A stretch of DNA of 15,955 nucleotides from an uncultured Caryophanales bacterium (lineage in GTDB: Bacteria > Bacillota_I > Bacilli_A > RFN20 > CAG-826), in assembly GCA_946401755.1 (NCBI GenBank), contig CAMIVH010000015.1, forward strand, positions 1 through 15,955, read 5' to 3'. Below, in pieces: positions 6,293-14,155 of this stretch. The position numbers and the translations under genes were made by a program. Positions within the stretch are counted from its first letter, which is position 1, and each line of letters begins with the position of its first letter. The notes beneath the pieces were generated by a model. That model was given only the letters and a program-made list of their open reading frames with translations, was not told the DNA's origin and did not search any database.

Positions 6293-7507
6293 ATGGATAA
6301 ACCTATTGCAGCAATAGAGCTCGGAAGCAAAAAATTAAAATTAGTCGTCGGTTATGAAATCGATGGACAAGTATATGTTTTATATACACTCACAAAACCT
6401 TATGGTAACTGCATTGAAGGCGGTAACTTTGTTGACGCTAATAGAGTAGCGGAAACAATCGGTAGTATCCGCGAATTCACGGATCCATCCGCTAAGTTAA
6501 GACTTAACATCTCTGATGTCTTATTATGCTTACCTCCATACGGTTTAGGTATCTATCAAACTAGACAAGTGACAACCGTTGTTACTGAAGATAGCAAGAT
6601 CAGTAACCTCGATATTAAAAATATCTATGCTTTAATTAGAAATAGCGCTTATCCATTAAATGATAAAGCTCTCGTGGATGTCGTTCCTGAAAGCTTCACC
6701 TTAGACCATGGCCGTATCTTCGCCCGTCCTCCTATGGGTGAATCTTCTAGCACATTAACCGTGAGCGCGAAGGTCCAAACCTTACCAAGTGTCTTAGTGG
6801 ATAATTATCAATCAGTCTTAATGAGTGGTGGTATGGTTTCTAGAAGAAACGTTGTCTCTTCCTTAGCTGCGACTGAACTTATTAATTCTTATCCAAATAT
6901 GCCTCAATCCTATATCCTTGTTGATATTGGTAGTAATATCACAACCGTCTCATTCATCGGTAATGGCGCTTTATATGGTTCTACTTACTTTGATTGGGGT
7001 GGCGATAACATCACTGAAAAGATTATTGAAAGATTCAATATCAACGAAGCTGATGCTGAAAAATATAAGATTATGTACGGCATTGACTATAGTGAAATGA
7101 ATTTCAAAGCACCAATCTGCACAACTGAAGACGCGGAAGGCCAAGAAGTGCATCATTACAATGACGAATTAAATGAAATCATCAAAGGTGAACTTGAAAC
7201 ATTTGTTGAACAATTAAATGACGCGATTAATCAGATAGTTGCTTCTCACGATAAATCTTATAGAAGTTTCCCAATGTTACTCATTGGTGGTGGCGCTGAA
7301 CTTAATGGTCTAGTGCAATATATCACTCCTAAAGTGATGTCTGAAACTATTGAGGTCATTAGACCTAAGACATTAGGAGCAAGAAACGCGACCTTCTTTA
7401 ACTGCTTGGGCGCTATTCTTACTCAAAGTCGTTATCCAAACTTAAATGATGAATCTCACCCACGCGTTGGTGTCTTAACGCGTAACAATCCAAACCAAGC
7501 TAAATAG
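6293..7507 (+). CDS. ftsA: Cell division protein FtsA (actin-like)
   Basis: FtsA, 404 aa, is the actin/Hsp70-fold ATPase that anchors FtsZ filaments to the membrane. Seen: phosphate 1 loop AAIELGSKKLKLVVG (6-20; usual form is DIGTSK), an SHS2/1C subdomain (about 80-165, with DVVPESFTLDHGRI), phosphate 2 ILVDIGSNITTVSF (208-221), FDWGGDNIT, and the adenosine motif LLIGGGAELNGL (329-340). The start fits the family N-terminus, although no ribosome-binding site precedes it. The C-terminus ends in GVLTRNNPNQAK. This is polar and does not show the amphipathic helix with basic and aromatic residues that normally inserts in the membrane. Directly followed by ftsZ (14-nt gap). A divergent FtsA-like actin of a related family (PilM/EutJ type) is less likely given the ftsZ linkage. 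Confidence 0.88.
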   Translation: MDKPIAAIELGSKKLKLVVGYEIDGQVYVLYTLTKPYGNCIEGGNFVDANRVAETIGSIREFTDPSAKLRLNISDVLLCLPPYGLGIYQTRQVTTVVTEDSKISNLDIKNIYALIRNSAYPLNDKALVDVVPESFTLDHGRIFARPPMGESSSTLTVSAKVQTLPSVLVDNYQSVLMSGGMVSRRNVVSSLAATELINSYPNMPQSYILVDIGSNITTVSFIGNGALYGSTYFDWGGDNITEKIIERFNINEADAEKYKIMYGIDYSEMNFKAPICTTEDAEGQEVHHYNDELNEIIKGELETFVEQLNDAINQIVASHDKSYRSFPMLLIGGGAELNGLVQYITPKVMSETIEVIRPKTLGARNATFFNCLGAILTQSRYPNLNDESHPRVGVLTRNNPNQAK

Positions 7508-7521
7508 GAGGAGAGAACCTT

Positions 7522-8631
7522 ATGGAAAATTATGACTTAGATAATTTTGAACCCGCTGCTAAGATAGTCGTTATTGGTGTCGGTGGTGCTGGTAATAACG
7601 CCGTTAACCGTATGATCGATGAAGAAATCCAAAACGTTGATTTCTGGGTCGCTAATACTGATAAACAAGCTTTAAGTACAAGTAAATCTCTCCATCGTTT
7701 AATCTTAGGTCAAGAAATCACTGGTGGTTTAGGCGCTGGTGGTGAACCAGAAGTTGGTGAAAAAGCCGCTGAAGCAAGCACTGATGATATTAGAGAAATC
7801 GTTAAAGACGCTAATATGGTCTTCGTCGCTGCTGGTATGGGCGGTGGTACAGGTACAGGTGCGGCCCCAGTTGTCGCCCGTATTGCTCGTGACGCTGGTG
7901 CTTTAGTTATTGCGATTGTTACCCGTCCATTTACTTTCGAAGGTAAAAAGAGAGTTGTTAATTCCATCGCTGGCTTAAATAAATTAAAAGAAAACGTCGA
8001 CGCAATCATCGTCGTTAGCAATGATAAACTCTTAATGACTGCCGGTAATGCTTCTATCAGTTCCGCATTCAATGAATCTGATAAAGTTTTGGCACAATCA
8101 GTAAAAACTGTTGTTAACTTAATTCTTTTACCAGCCGTTATTAACTTAGACTTCGCCGATGTTCGTAACACCTTAAAAGATTCTGGTGTGGCGATGATTG
8201 GCTTTGGTGTTGGCTCTGGCCCAAATAGAGCTAAAGACGCCGCTAATGCTGCGCTTAATTCTCCTTTATTAGAAGCCTCAGTTTCAGGGGCTAGAAAGGC
8301 GATTGTCGCCGTTACCTGTGGTCCTAATGTCTCCTTATTTGACGCCCAAGACACTGTTAACCTATTAATCAATGCATCTGGTCATGATGTTGATGTGAAA
8401 TTCGGTGTGGCTATTAACGACCAACTTAACGATGAAATCTTAGTCAGCATCATCGCTAGTGACTTTGAAGAAGACTTTGACTTTACAAAGACTTCTAACT
8501 ATGTCGCCCCAAGTCGACCAATCGAATCTACTGTTCTTACTAACTTAGAAAAAGAAGAAGAACAACCAAAAGAGAATAACGAAGAAGATATGGACACCAA
8601 TTCCATTCTTCCAGACTTCTTACAAAACTAA
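7522..8631 (+). CDS. ftsZ: Cell division protein FtsZ (tubulin-like GTPase)
   Basis: FtsZ, 369 aa, polymerises into the cytokinetic Z-ring. N-terminal VIGVGGAGNNAVNRM (residues about 17-31), the tubulin signature GGGTGTG (107-113), RPFTFEGKKR, the T7 synergy loop NLDFAD (208-213) with both aspartates needed for GTP hydrolysis, then VAMIGFGVGSG and the C-terminal domain to about 320. A short acidic linker (EKEEEQPKENNEEDMD) leads to the conserved C-terminal peptide, seen as SILPDFLQN. That peptide binds FtsA, and its retention agrees with the neighbouring ftsA. The ribosome-binding site GGAGGAG (7507-7513) overlaps the last base of the ftsA TAG, so the two genes form one unit. Confidence 0.98.
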   Translation: MENYDLDNFEPAAKIVVIGVGGAGNNAVNRMIDEEIQNVDFWVANTDKQALSTSKSLHRLILGQEITGGLGAGGEPEVGEKAAEASTDDIREIVKDANMVFVAAGMGGGTGTGAAPVVARIARDAGALVIAIVTRPFTFEGKKRVVNSIAGLNKLKENVDAIIVVSNDKLLMTAGNASISSAFNESDKVLAQSVKTVVNLILLPAVINLDFADVRNTLKDSGVAMIGFGVGSGPNRAKDAANAALNSPLLEASVSGARKAIVAVTCGPNVSLFDAQDTVNLLINASGHDVDVKFGVAINDQLNDEILVSIIASDFEEDFDFTKTSNYVAPSRPIESTVLTNLEKEEEQPKENNEEDMDTNSILPDFLQN

Positions 8632-8635
8632 TTTA

Positions 8636-8664
8636 TTGCCTTTAAGACAATAATCTAATATTAT
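8636..8664 (+). promoter_or_regulatory. Promoter of the T-box-ileS operon
   Basis: TTGCCT (8636-8641) and TATTAT (8659-8664) are spaced by 17 bp, starting 5 nt after the ftsZ stop. The predicted start is near 8671, just before the T-box leader. Confidence 0.7.
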
Positions 8665-8670
8665 TATTTC

Positions 8671-8890
8671 GTCCTAGAAGACAAGTCTTCTTATTAACTG
8701 CTATTAGAGAGTTTGGGATGGTGGAAGCCAAACAGTAAGAATAAGAAGGTATCACTTCTTTGTATGAGTGCTGAACTAATAGTAAGCCTCCCTCGCTCCT
8801 AGGAGATGGAGAAAATAAGTGCTAAAGATAAATCTTTAGAACTAAGGTGGTACCGCGCTAAATAAGCGTCCTTAGATGGACGCTTTTATA
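8671..8890 (+). promoter_or_regulatory. T-box riboswitch, isoleucine-specific, controlling ileS
   Basis: All main T-box parts are present. The Stem I base is CTATTAG (8701-8707) with CTAATAG (8776-8782), carrying AGAGAG (8706-8711) and the GGTGGAAGCC element. The likely specifier is ATC (8751-8753, Ile), in agreement with the downstream gene. Stem III is CTAAAGAT/ATCTTTAG (8822-8839). The T-box sequence AAGGTGGTACCGCG (8844-8857) contains the TGGT that pairs with the uncharged tRNA end. The antiterminator pairs CTAAGG (8842-8847) with CCTTAG (8870-8875) and competes with the terminator hairpin AGCGTCC/GGACGCT (8865-8884), which is followed by a short T-run. Uncharged tRNA-Ile should allow read-through into ileS-lspA-rluD. 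A palindrome AGAAGACAAGTCTTCT (8676-8691) sits at the 5' end of the leader. Confidence 0.95.
8865..8890 (+). terminator. T-box-controlled intrinsic terminator before ileS
   Basis: AGCGTCC (8865-8871), loop TTAGAT, GGACGCT (8878-8884), then TTTATATTGTT. The left arm and loop overlap the antiterminator sequence CCTTAG, giving the either/or structure of a T-box. Confidence 0.88.
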
Positions 8891-8907
8891 TTGTTAAGGA
8901 GAAAAAT

Positions 8908-11640
8908 ATGGATTACAAACAAACACTCTTAATGAACAAATCCAATTTCGAAATGAGAGGTAACCTTAATCAAAAGGAACCAGTCCTTGTTAAGAAATGG
9001 GAAGACGAAAAGATCTACGAAAACATGAACCTCAACCGTAAAGAGGCCAAAGAATTCGTTCTTCATGATGGCCCTCCATACGCGAATGGCGATATGCACT
9101 GTGGTCATATGCTTAACCGTATTCTTAAAGACTTAGTTATTCGTTATAAGAATATGCAAGGCTATAAGACCCCATTTGTTTTTGGTTGGGATACACATGG
9201 TCTTCCAATTGAAAACCAAGTCACTAAAAGTGGTGTTGATAGAAAAGCTATTCCATTAACCGAATTCCGTAAAAAATGTGAAGAATATGCCTTAACTCAA
9301 GTTGCTAAGCAAAAAGAACAAGTTAAACGCTTAGGCTTATTAGGCGATTTTAATAATCCATACTTAACTCTTAAAAAAGAATATGAAGCTAGACAAATCG
9401 AAGTTTTTGCTTCTATGGCCATTCAAGGCTTAATTTATAAAGGCTTAAAACCAGTTTACTGGTCACCAAGTAGTGAATCCGCTTTAGCGGAAGCGGAAAT
9501 CGAATACGCTGATGTTTTATCTCATAGTATTTATGTCGCTTTCCCTGTTAAGGATGGTAAGGGTGTTGTGGATGCTGATGCTAGACTCGTCATCTGGACA
9601 ACCACTCCATGGACATTACCTGCTAACTTAGCGATTTCCGCTCATCCTGACTTCGTTTATGGTGAATATGATACGGACAAAGGAAAACTAGTTTTCCTCG
9701 CTGAATTCGCCGAAAAACTTAAAGAAGAACTAGGATTAGAGAAGTGCGAACTCATCAAACGCTTCAAAGGTAGTGAATTAGAGTTCGTTGTTTGTAAACA
9801 TCCTTTCTATGATAGAGACTCTTTAGTCATCGTTGGTACACACGTTACTGATGACGCTGGTACTGGTTTAGTCCATACCGCTCCTGGTCACGGTGTTGAA
9901 GACTATCAAGTCTGTATGAAATATCCAGGTCGTGGACTAGAACCATATTGCCCTGTGGATGAACACGGCAAAATGATGAAGGGTACTGGTGAAAGATTAG
10001 AAGGTCTTTTCTATGAAAAGGCTAACGATGTCGTTTTAGAAATCTTAACCGAAAACGGTGCTTTACTTAAACACACAACCTTCACCCATAGCTATCCACA
10101 CGATTGGCGTACACATAAGCCAGTCATCTTTAGAGCCACCAAACAATGGTTCTGCTCAATTGAACCAATTAGAGAAAAACTCTTAAAAGAAATCCATAAC
10201 GTTAAATGGTATCCAACCTGGGGTGAAACCAGAATGGTTAATATGATTAAAGATAGAGCGGACTGGTGTATCTCCCGTCAAAGAGCGTGGGGTGTCCCAA
10301 TTCCAATCTTCTATGCGGAAGACGAAACCCCAGTTATCGATAAAGCCGTCTTTGAACATATCGCTAAACTCTTTAAAGAGTTTGGTAGTAACGTCTGGTA
10401 TGAAAGAGACGCTAAAGACTTATTACCAGAAGGCTACACAAACCCACACTCACCAAACGGTAAATTCACTAAAGAAAAAGACATCATGGACGTCTGGTTC
10501 GACAGTGGTTCCTCTTGGAATGGCGTTTTAAATGATAGAGGTATCCAATATCCAAGTGATTTATATCTTGAAGGTAGTGACCAATATCGTGGTTGGTTTA
10601 ACTCTTCACTTATTTTAAGTGTCGCTACTCACGATGTCGCACCATTTAAGAATGTTGTTTCTCATGGTTGGGTATTAGACGAACACGGCGAACAAATGCA
10701 TAAATCCAAAGGTAATGGTGTAGATCCTACTAAGATCGCTAATGTTTATGGCGCTGATATCTTAAGACTTTGGGTTGCTAGTGTTGATTATCAACAAGAC
10801 GTCCGTATTGGTGAAAACTTAATTAAACAAGTGGCAGACCAATATAGAAAGATTAGAAATACTCTTAAGTTCATCTCTTGGAACTTAGTGGAATTTGATC
10901 CTGCTAACAAAGTTAGCGAGTTCGCTAGACCAGATGAATATATCTTAGAAACCCTCAACTTATTAGTGAAGAATGTCACTGAAGCTTTCGATAAGTTTAA
11001 CTTTGGTGAAGCCACAAGTGAAATCATGACATTCATGTCCACTGATTTAAGTAGCTTCTATTTAGATATTAATAAGGATGTCTTATACTGCGAAGGTAAG
11101 GATTCCTTAAGAAGAAAACAAGTTCAAACTGTATTATATACAGTTGGTGAAACATTATTAAGATTACTTAATCCAATTCTTCCATTCACTATGGATGAAT
11201 TTAATCTCAATATGCCAGGTGAAAGAAAATCTAATCCACAATATTATGATTATCCAAAGGCCAACGCTGTTAACCAAGCAGTGTTAAACGAATACGAACA
11301 ATTCAAGCTCTTAAGAGATGATGTTTTAAAGGCCCTAGAAGACGCGAGAAATAACAAAGTTATTGGTTCCGCTCAAGAAGCTTATGTCAGTGTTAAATTC
11401 ACTAACGAAGACTTAAAAACACTCTTTAATAGCTTTGATGCACATTTAAGAAACCAATTATTCGTCGTTAGTGAAATCAAAGAAGAAGATAACGATGGCC
11501 CAACATATCAAAATACCCAAGTCAAAGTTATCCATCACCCAGGTCATTTCTGTGAAAGATGCTGGAACTATGAAAGTGATGCTGTCCTTCAAGAAGACGG
11601 CACATACTTATGTAAACGTTGTAATGAGGTCATTAAATAA
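8908..11640 (+). CDS. ileS: Isoleucyl-tRNA synthetase
   Basis: IleRS, 910 aa, is a class I synthetase charging tRNA-Ile. The HIGH-type motif is in PYANGDMHCGHMLNRILKD and reads HCGH (64-67). The CP1 editing domain (about 190-395) shows WTTTPWTLPANLAI and TGLVHTAPGHGVEDY. The second signature (KMSKSLGN in most bacteria) reads QMHKSKGN (596-603), with the catalytic second lysine kept. An anticodon-binding domain (about 640-800) follows, then a C-terminal zinc finger CERC...CKRC (cysteines 882, 885, 902, 905), typical of the ordinary bacterial type. The ribosome-binding site AAGGAG (8896-8901) lies 6 nt before the ATG. Regulated by the T-box upstream. The stop overlaps the lspA start (TAATG). 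Confidence 0.97.
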   Translation: MDYKQTLLMNKSNFEMRGNLNQKEPVLVKKWEDEKIYENMNLNRKEAKEFVLHDGPPYANGDMHCGHMLNRILKDLVIRYKNMQGYKTPFVFGWDTHGLPIENQVTKSGVDRKAIPLTEFRKKCEEYALTQVAKQKEQVKRLGLLGDFNNPYLTLKKEYEARQIEVFASMAIQGLIYKGLKPVYWSPSSESALAEAEIEYADVLSHSIYVAFPVKDGKGVVDADARLVIWTTTPWTLPANLAISAHPDFVYGEYDTDKGKLVFLAEFAEKLKEELGLEKCELIKRFKGSELEFVVCKHPFYDRDSLVIVGTHVTDDAGTGLVHTAPGHGVEDYQVCMKYPGRGLEPYCPVDEHGKMMKGTGERLEGLFYEKANDVVLEILTENGALLKHTTFTHSYPHDWRTHKPVIFRATKQWFCSIEPIREKLLKEIHNVKWYPTWGETRMVNMIKDRADWCISRQRAWGVPIPIFYAEDETPVIDKAVFEHIAKLFKEFGSNVWYERDAKDLLPEGYTNPHSPNGKFTKEKDIMDVWFDSGSSWNGVLNDRGIQYPSDLYLEGSDQYRGWFNSSLILSVATHDVAPFKNVVSHGWVLDEHGEQMHKSKGNGVDPTKIANVYGADILRLWVASVDYQQDVRIGENLIKQVADQYRKIRNTLKFISWNLVEFDPANKVSEFARPDEYILETLNLLVKNVTEAFDKFNFGEATSEIMTFMSTDLSSFYLDINKDVLYCEGKDSLRRKQVQTVLYTVGETLLRLLNPILPFTMDEFNLNMPGERKSNPQYYDYPKANAVNQAVLNEYEQFKLLRDDVLKALEDARNNKVIGSAQEAYVSVKFTNEDLKTLFNSFDAHLRNQLFVVSEIKEEDNDGPTYQNTQVKVIHHPGHFCERCWNYESDAVLQEDGTYLCKRCNEVIK

Positions 11641-12287
11641 TGAAAGAGAAATTATTAAGTGGCCTTAAATGGTTCTTTAGATCATTTATTTGGTTAGGTT
11701 TAGTCCTTTTAGGACTAGACATCTTTACCAAACAATTAATCATGTCTGTATCAAATGGTCAGTTAGGTGTTCTTGCAGACTGGGGCATTGTCCGTATTAG
11801 TTATGTACAAAACGAAGGCGCTGCTTTCGGCTTTGGTACAGGAAATGAAGTCGCAAATAGAATCATCTATCTTATTGTTGCGACACTTATTTCCGCTGGA
11901 TTAATTACTTATTTAATCCTCAAAAGAAAAGAAACAAAGCTCTTCGTTAGAGCGGCTTTAGTGATGGTAGTTACCGGTGCAATTGGCAATATGATTGACC
12001 GTATTTTCTATGGTCCGCTTCAAGGTAAAACTGGTCTATTCTCTGGCAAGGTAGTGGACTGGATTGACTTTGATTGGTTCTGGCGTTATGTCTTTAATAT
12101 TGCAGACTGCTGCATTGTTATCGCAGCCTTTATGCTCATCATCTACATCATCGTTGCAGAGGTTAAAGACTATCGCGAAAAGAATAAGAACAAAGTCAAG
12201 ACCGTTAACGATGGTCAAAAGGTTCTTTCCAAGAGCGAAAAAGAAAAACTAGAAGCCGAAAAAGCTGAAAAAGAACAAAGTAAATAA
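11640..12287 (+). CDS. lspA: Lipoprotein signal peptidase (signal peptidase II)
   Basis: LspA, 215 aa, is an integral membrane aspartic protease that cleaves the signal peptide from diacylglyceryl-modified prolipoproteins. About four hydrophobic segments lie at roughly 13-34, 72-94, 100-118 and 146-166. Conserved boxes: LDIFTK (26-31), QNEGAAFGFG (57-66), GAIGNMIDR (113-121, catalytic Asp120), and YVFNIADCCIV (150-160, catalytic Asp156). The last ~48 residues form a hydrophilic Lys/Glu-rich tail that typical LspA (about 150-170 aa) lacks. It starts in the ileS stop (TAATG), with TGAGGT (11625-11630) upstream. ileS-lspA-rluD is the order I know from B. subtilis. Its presence implies that lipoproteins are processed in this organism. 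Confidence 0.95.
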   Translation: MKEKLLSGLKWFFRSFIWLGLVLLGLDIFTKQLIMSVSNGQLGVLADWGIVRISYVQNEGAAFGFGTGNEVANRIIYLIVATLISAGLITYLILKRKETKLFVRAALVMVVTGAIGNMIDRIFYGPLQGKTGLFSGKVVDWIDFDWFWRYVFNIADCCIVIAAFMLIIYIIVAEVKDYREKNKNKVKTVNDGQKVLSKSEKEKLEAEKAEKEQSK

Positions 12288-12309
12288 TTAGTATTTATTT
12301 AGTAAAGTT

Positions 12310-13209
12310 ATGAAATACATTGTAACCTTTAAAGAAAACGGACAAAGATTAGATAAAGCTGTGGCGATGCTTAACAGTGAACTTTCTCGTAGCTTTATTA
12401 CTAAGCTCATTGATGAAGGAAAAATCACCATCAATGGCAAAGTAGAAAAGCCTTCTTTTAAGGTTAAAGAAAATGACGAGATTAATATCGAAGAAATCGT
12501 CGATGTGAAGAGTGATATCAAGGAAGAAGATATCCCATTAGATGTCGTTTATGAAGACGATGATATCCTCGTTATTAACAAGCCTCAAGGCATGGTTGTT
12601 CACCCAGCGAATGGGCATTATTCAGGCACACTTGTCAACGCCTTAATGTTTATGGAAGATTCACTCTCCTCCATCAATGGTGTTATCCGTCCTGGTATCG
12701 TCCATCGTATTGATAAAGATACGTCTGGTTTATTATGCGTCGCTAAAAACGATAACGCTCATCACTTCTTAGCGGAACAACTTAAAGACCACACAATGGC
12801 TAGAGAATATGTTGCTTTAGTTAGAGGTATCATTAAAGAAAATAGCGGCACGATTGAAATGCCTATAGGCAGAGATAAAAAAGACCGTCAAAAAATGGCG
12901 GTGGTTAAAGAAGGTAAACCAGCGGTTACTCACTTCCAAGTTATTGAGAGATTTAGAGACCACACTTTAGTGAAGTGTCAACTCGTCAGTGGTCGTACTC
13001 ACCAAATCCGTGTCCACATGTCCGCGATTGGTCATCCAGTTGAAGGTGATCCATTATACGCTGGTAAGAACTACGATAAGATTTATAAAAACGGCCAATT
13101 ACTCGTCGCGTTTAAGTTAAAACTTATCCATCCAACCACAAAGAAAGAAATGGTCTTCAATATTGACCTTCCAGATTATTTCCAAAAAGTCTTAGAGGAC
13201 TTAAGATAA
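12310..13209 (+). CDS. rluD: RluD-type 23S rRNA pseudouridine synthase
   Basis: A 299-residue RluA/RluD-family pseudouridine synthase. An N-terminal S4 RNA-binding domain (about 8-65, with QRLDKAVAML and LIDEGKITINGK) is followed by the catalytic domain with DDILVINKPQGMVVHPA (about 79-95), the active-site motif GIVHRIDKDTSGLL (129-142, catalytic Asp135), and GRTHQIRVHM. By homology it isomerises uridines in 23S rRNA. The exact site is not provable from sequence; the B. subtilis gene in this position is ylyB. It follows lspA after 22 nt without an obvious ribosome-binding site, and a terminator stands directly behind it. Confidence 0.93.
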   Translation: MKYIVTFKENGQRLDKAVAMLNSELSRSFITKLIDEGKITINGKVEKPSFKVKENDEINIEEIVDVKSDIKEEDIPLDVVYEDDDILVINKPQGMVVHPANGHYSGTLVNALMFMEDSLSSINGVIRPGIVHRIDKDTSGLLCVAKNDNAHHFLAEQLKDHTMAREYVALVRGIIKENSGTIEMPIGRDKKDRQKMAVVKEGKPAVTHFQVIERFRDHTLVKCQLVSGRTHQIRVHMSAIGHPVEGDPLYAGKNYDKIYKNGQLLVAFKLKLIHPTTKKEMVFNIDLPDYFQKVLEDLR

Positions 13210-13216
13210 AAGAATA

Positions 13217-13237
13217 CCCAGCTAAAGCTGGGTTTTT
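13217..13237 (+). terminator. Terminator between convergent rluD and rnhC
   Basis: CCCAGCT-AA-AGCTGGG (13217-13232) followed by TTTTT ends the ileS-lspA-rluD operon. Read on the minus strand, the same hairpin follows the rnhC stop (TAG at 13240-13238) and is trailed by a weaker T-rich tract, so it may serve both genes. Confidence 0.92.
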
Positions 13238-14149
13238 CTATTCAACGACTTCTTTATAATTAGCGAAGTGTTTCTTGGCAATCTTATTGAATTCTTCTAA
13301 GCCGTATTTCTTGATGAACTTTTTGGAGAACTCATTAACTTTAGAGGACGCTCCGAATGGGAAAGTCATCTTATATTTCTTTTCTAGGGCTTCTTTTTCT
13401 AATAAGAAGGCATATCTAGCGATACAACTTGCTAGAGCAACACATGGATAATATGATTCACCTTTAGTTTTAAAAGTGATATTTAAAACCTTTTGTTCTT
13501 TCGGGTCATTTAGGTAACCAAAGTATTTAGATTCCGCGACAAATTGATCCACGAAGATGTTTTTAGTGTCTGGGAATTTCTTAAACATATTAAGTAACGC
13601 TCTATTGTGCATTTTAGCCTTAATAGAATTAAGATTTTCACCTTGCTCAATGAGCTCGTTGTAATGTTCATTTGGTAATGCAAGTTTAGAGACAAAGAAC
13701 TTCTTAAGTAAATGTGGGGCAATTTCCATAATCTTTTCATCAGTAAGTTTCTTACTATCTTTCACCCCAAAGGATTCTAATTCTTTTAAATCTTTACCAC
13801 GCACAAATGCAGCGACAACGATAACAGGAAGTAAGAAATCACCGACACCGACTTCGTCGCTACCGATTTGATTGTCTTTACAAAGCCAGCCACCATTAAT
13901 CACAGCTTTAGCTTCTTTTGCTTCCGCTTCGATATTCCATTTCTTAGCCTCAACTAAAGCGCCTTCACCAGAGAAGACTACTTTATGTTTATTCTTTTTA
14001 TCACGATAAATCGTAATAATGACACCAGAATAATCGGCTTGGAATACTATGTATTCACCGTTATTAAGCTTTTGATAGGCTAAATAAAAAGCCATCAATT
14101 CATCAGCTTTTTCGCTAGTAATTGGAAATGATACAATCTCTTTACTCAT
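13238..14149 (-). CDS. rnhC: Ribonuclease HIII
   Basis: RNase HIII, 303 aa, degrades the RNA strand of RNA/DNA hybrids and so removes R-loops and primers. An N-terminal TBP-like substrate-binding domain (about 1-85) is followed by the RNase H fold: QIGSDEVGVGDFLLPVIVVA (94-113, catalytic Asp98 and Glu99; family norm GSDEVGTGDYFGP), VKDSKKLTDEKI (129-140), NIFVDQFV (197-204, Asp201), VALASCIARYAFL (family VA.AS.IARYAFL), and the C-terminal PFGASSKVN. The length and the N-terminal domain separate it from RNase HII. It is the only minus-strand gene here, convergent with rluD and divergent from mutS2. No ribosome-binding site precedes the ATG; an extended -10 lies 6 nt upstream of it. In B. subtilis rnhC follows pheT and precedes zapA-yshB-polX-mutSB. 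Confidence 0.95.
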   Translation of the reverse strand: MSKEIVSFPITSEKADELMAFYLAYQKLNNGEYIVFQADYSGVIITIYRDKKNKHKVVFSGEGALVEAKKWNIEAEAKEAKAVINGGWLCKDNQIGSDEVGVGDFLLPVIVVAAFVRGKDLKELESFGVKDSKKLTDEKIMEIAPHLLKKFFVSKLALPNEHYNELIEQGENLNSIKAKMHNRALLNMFKKFPDTKNIFVDQFVAESKYFGYLNDPKEQKVLNITFKTKGESYYPCVALASCIARYAFLLEKEALEKKYKMTFPFGASSKVNEFSKKFIKKYGLEEFNKIAKKHFANYKEVVE

Positions 14150-14155
14150 GAAATA

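Noticed and set aside
7710..8372. 220-codon open frame on the minus strand opposite ftsZ
   Set aside because: It lies wholly within a clearly real ftsZ, has no recognisable motif or ribosome-binding site, and is explained by codon bias leaving few antisense stops.
8718..8738. Tiny ORF (ATG to TAA, 6 codons) in the T-box leader
   Set aside because: It coincides with conserved Stem I elements of the T-box and has no ribosome-binding site; a leader peptide is unnecessary.
10292..10531. Plus-strand 79-codon frame inside ileS
   Set aside because: Out-of-frame shadow in a region coding conserved IleRS motifs; low-complexity product.
12289..12308. Separate promoter for rluD (TAGTAT at 12289-12294)
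   Set aside because: No -35 or extended -10 element accompanies it and the gap to lspA is only 22 nt, so co-transcription with ileS-lspA is more likely.
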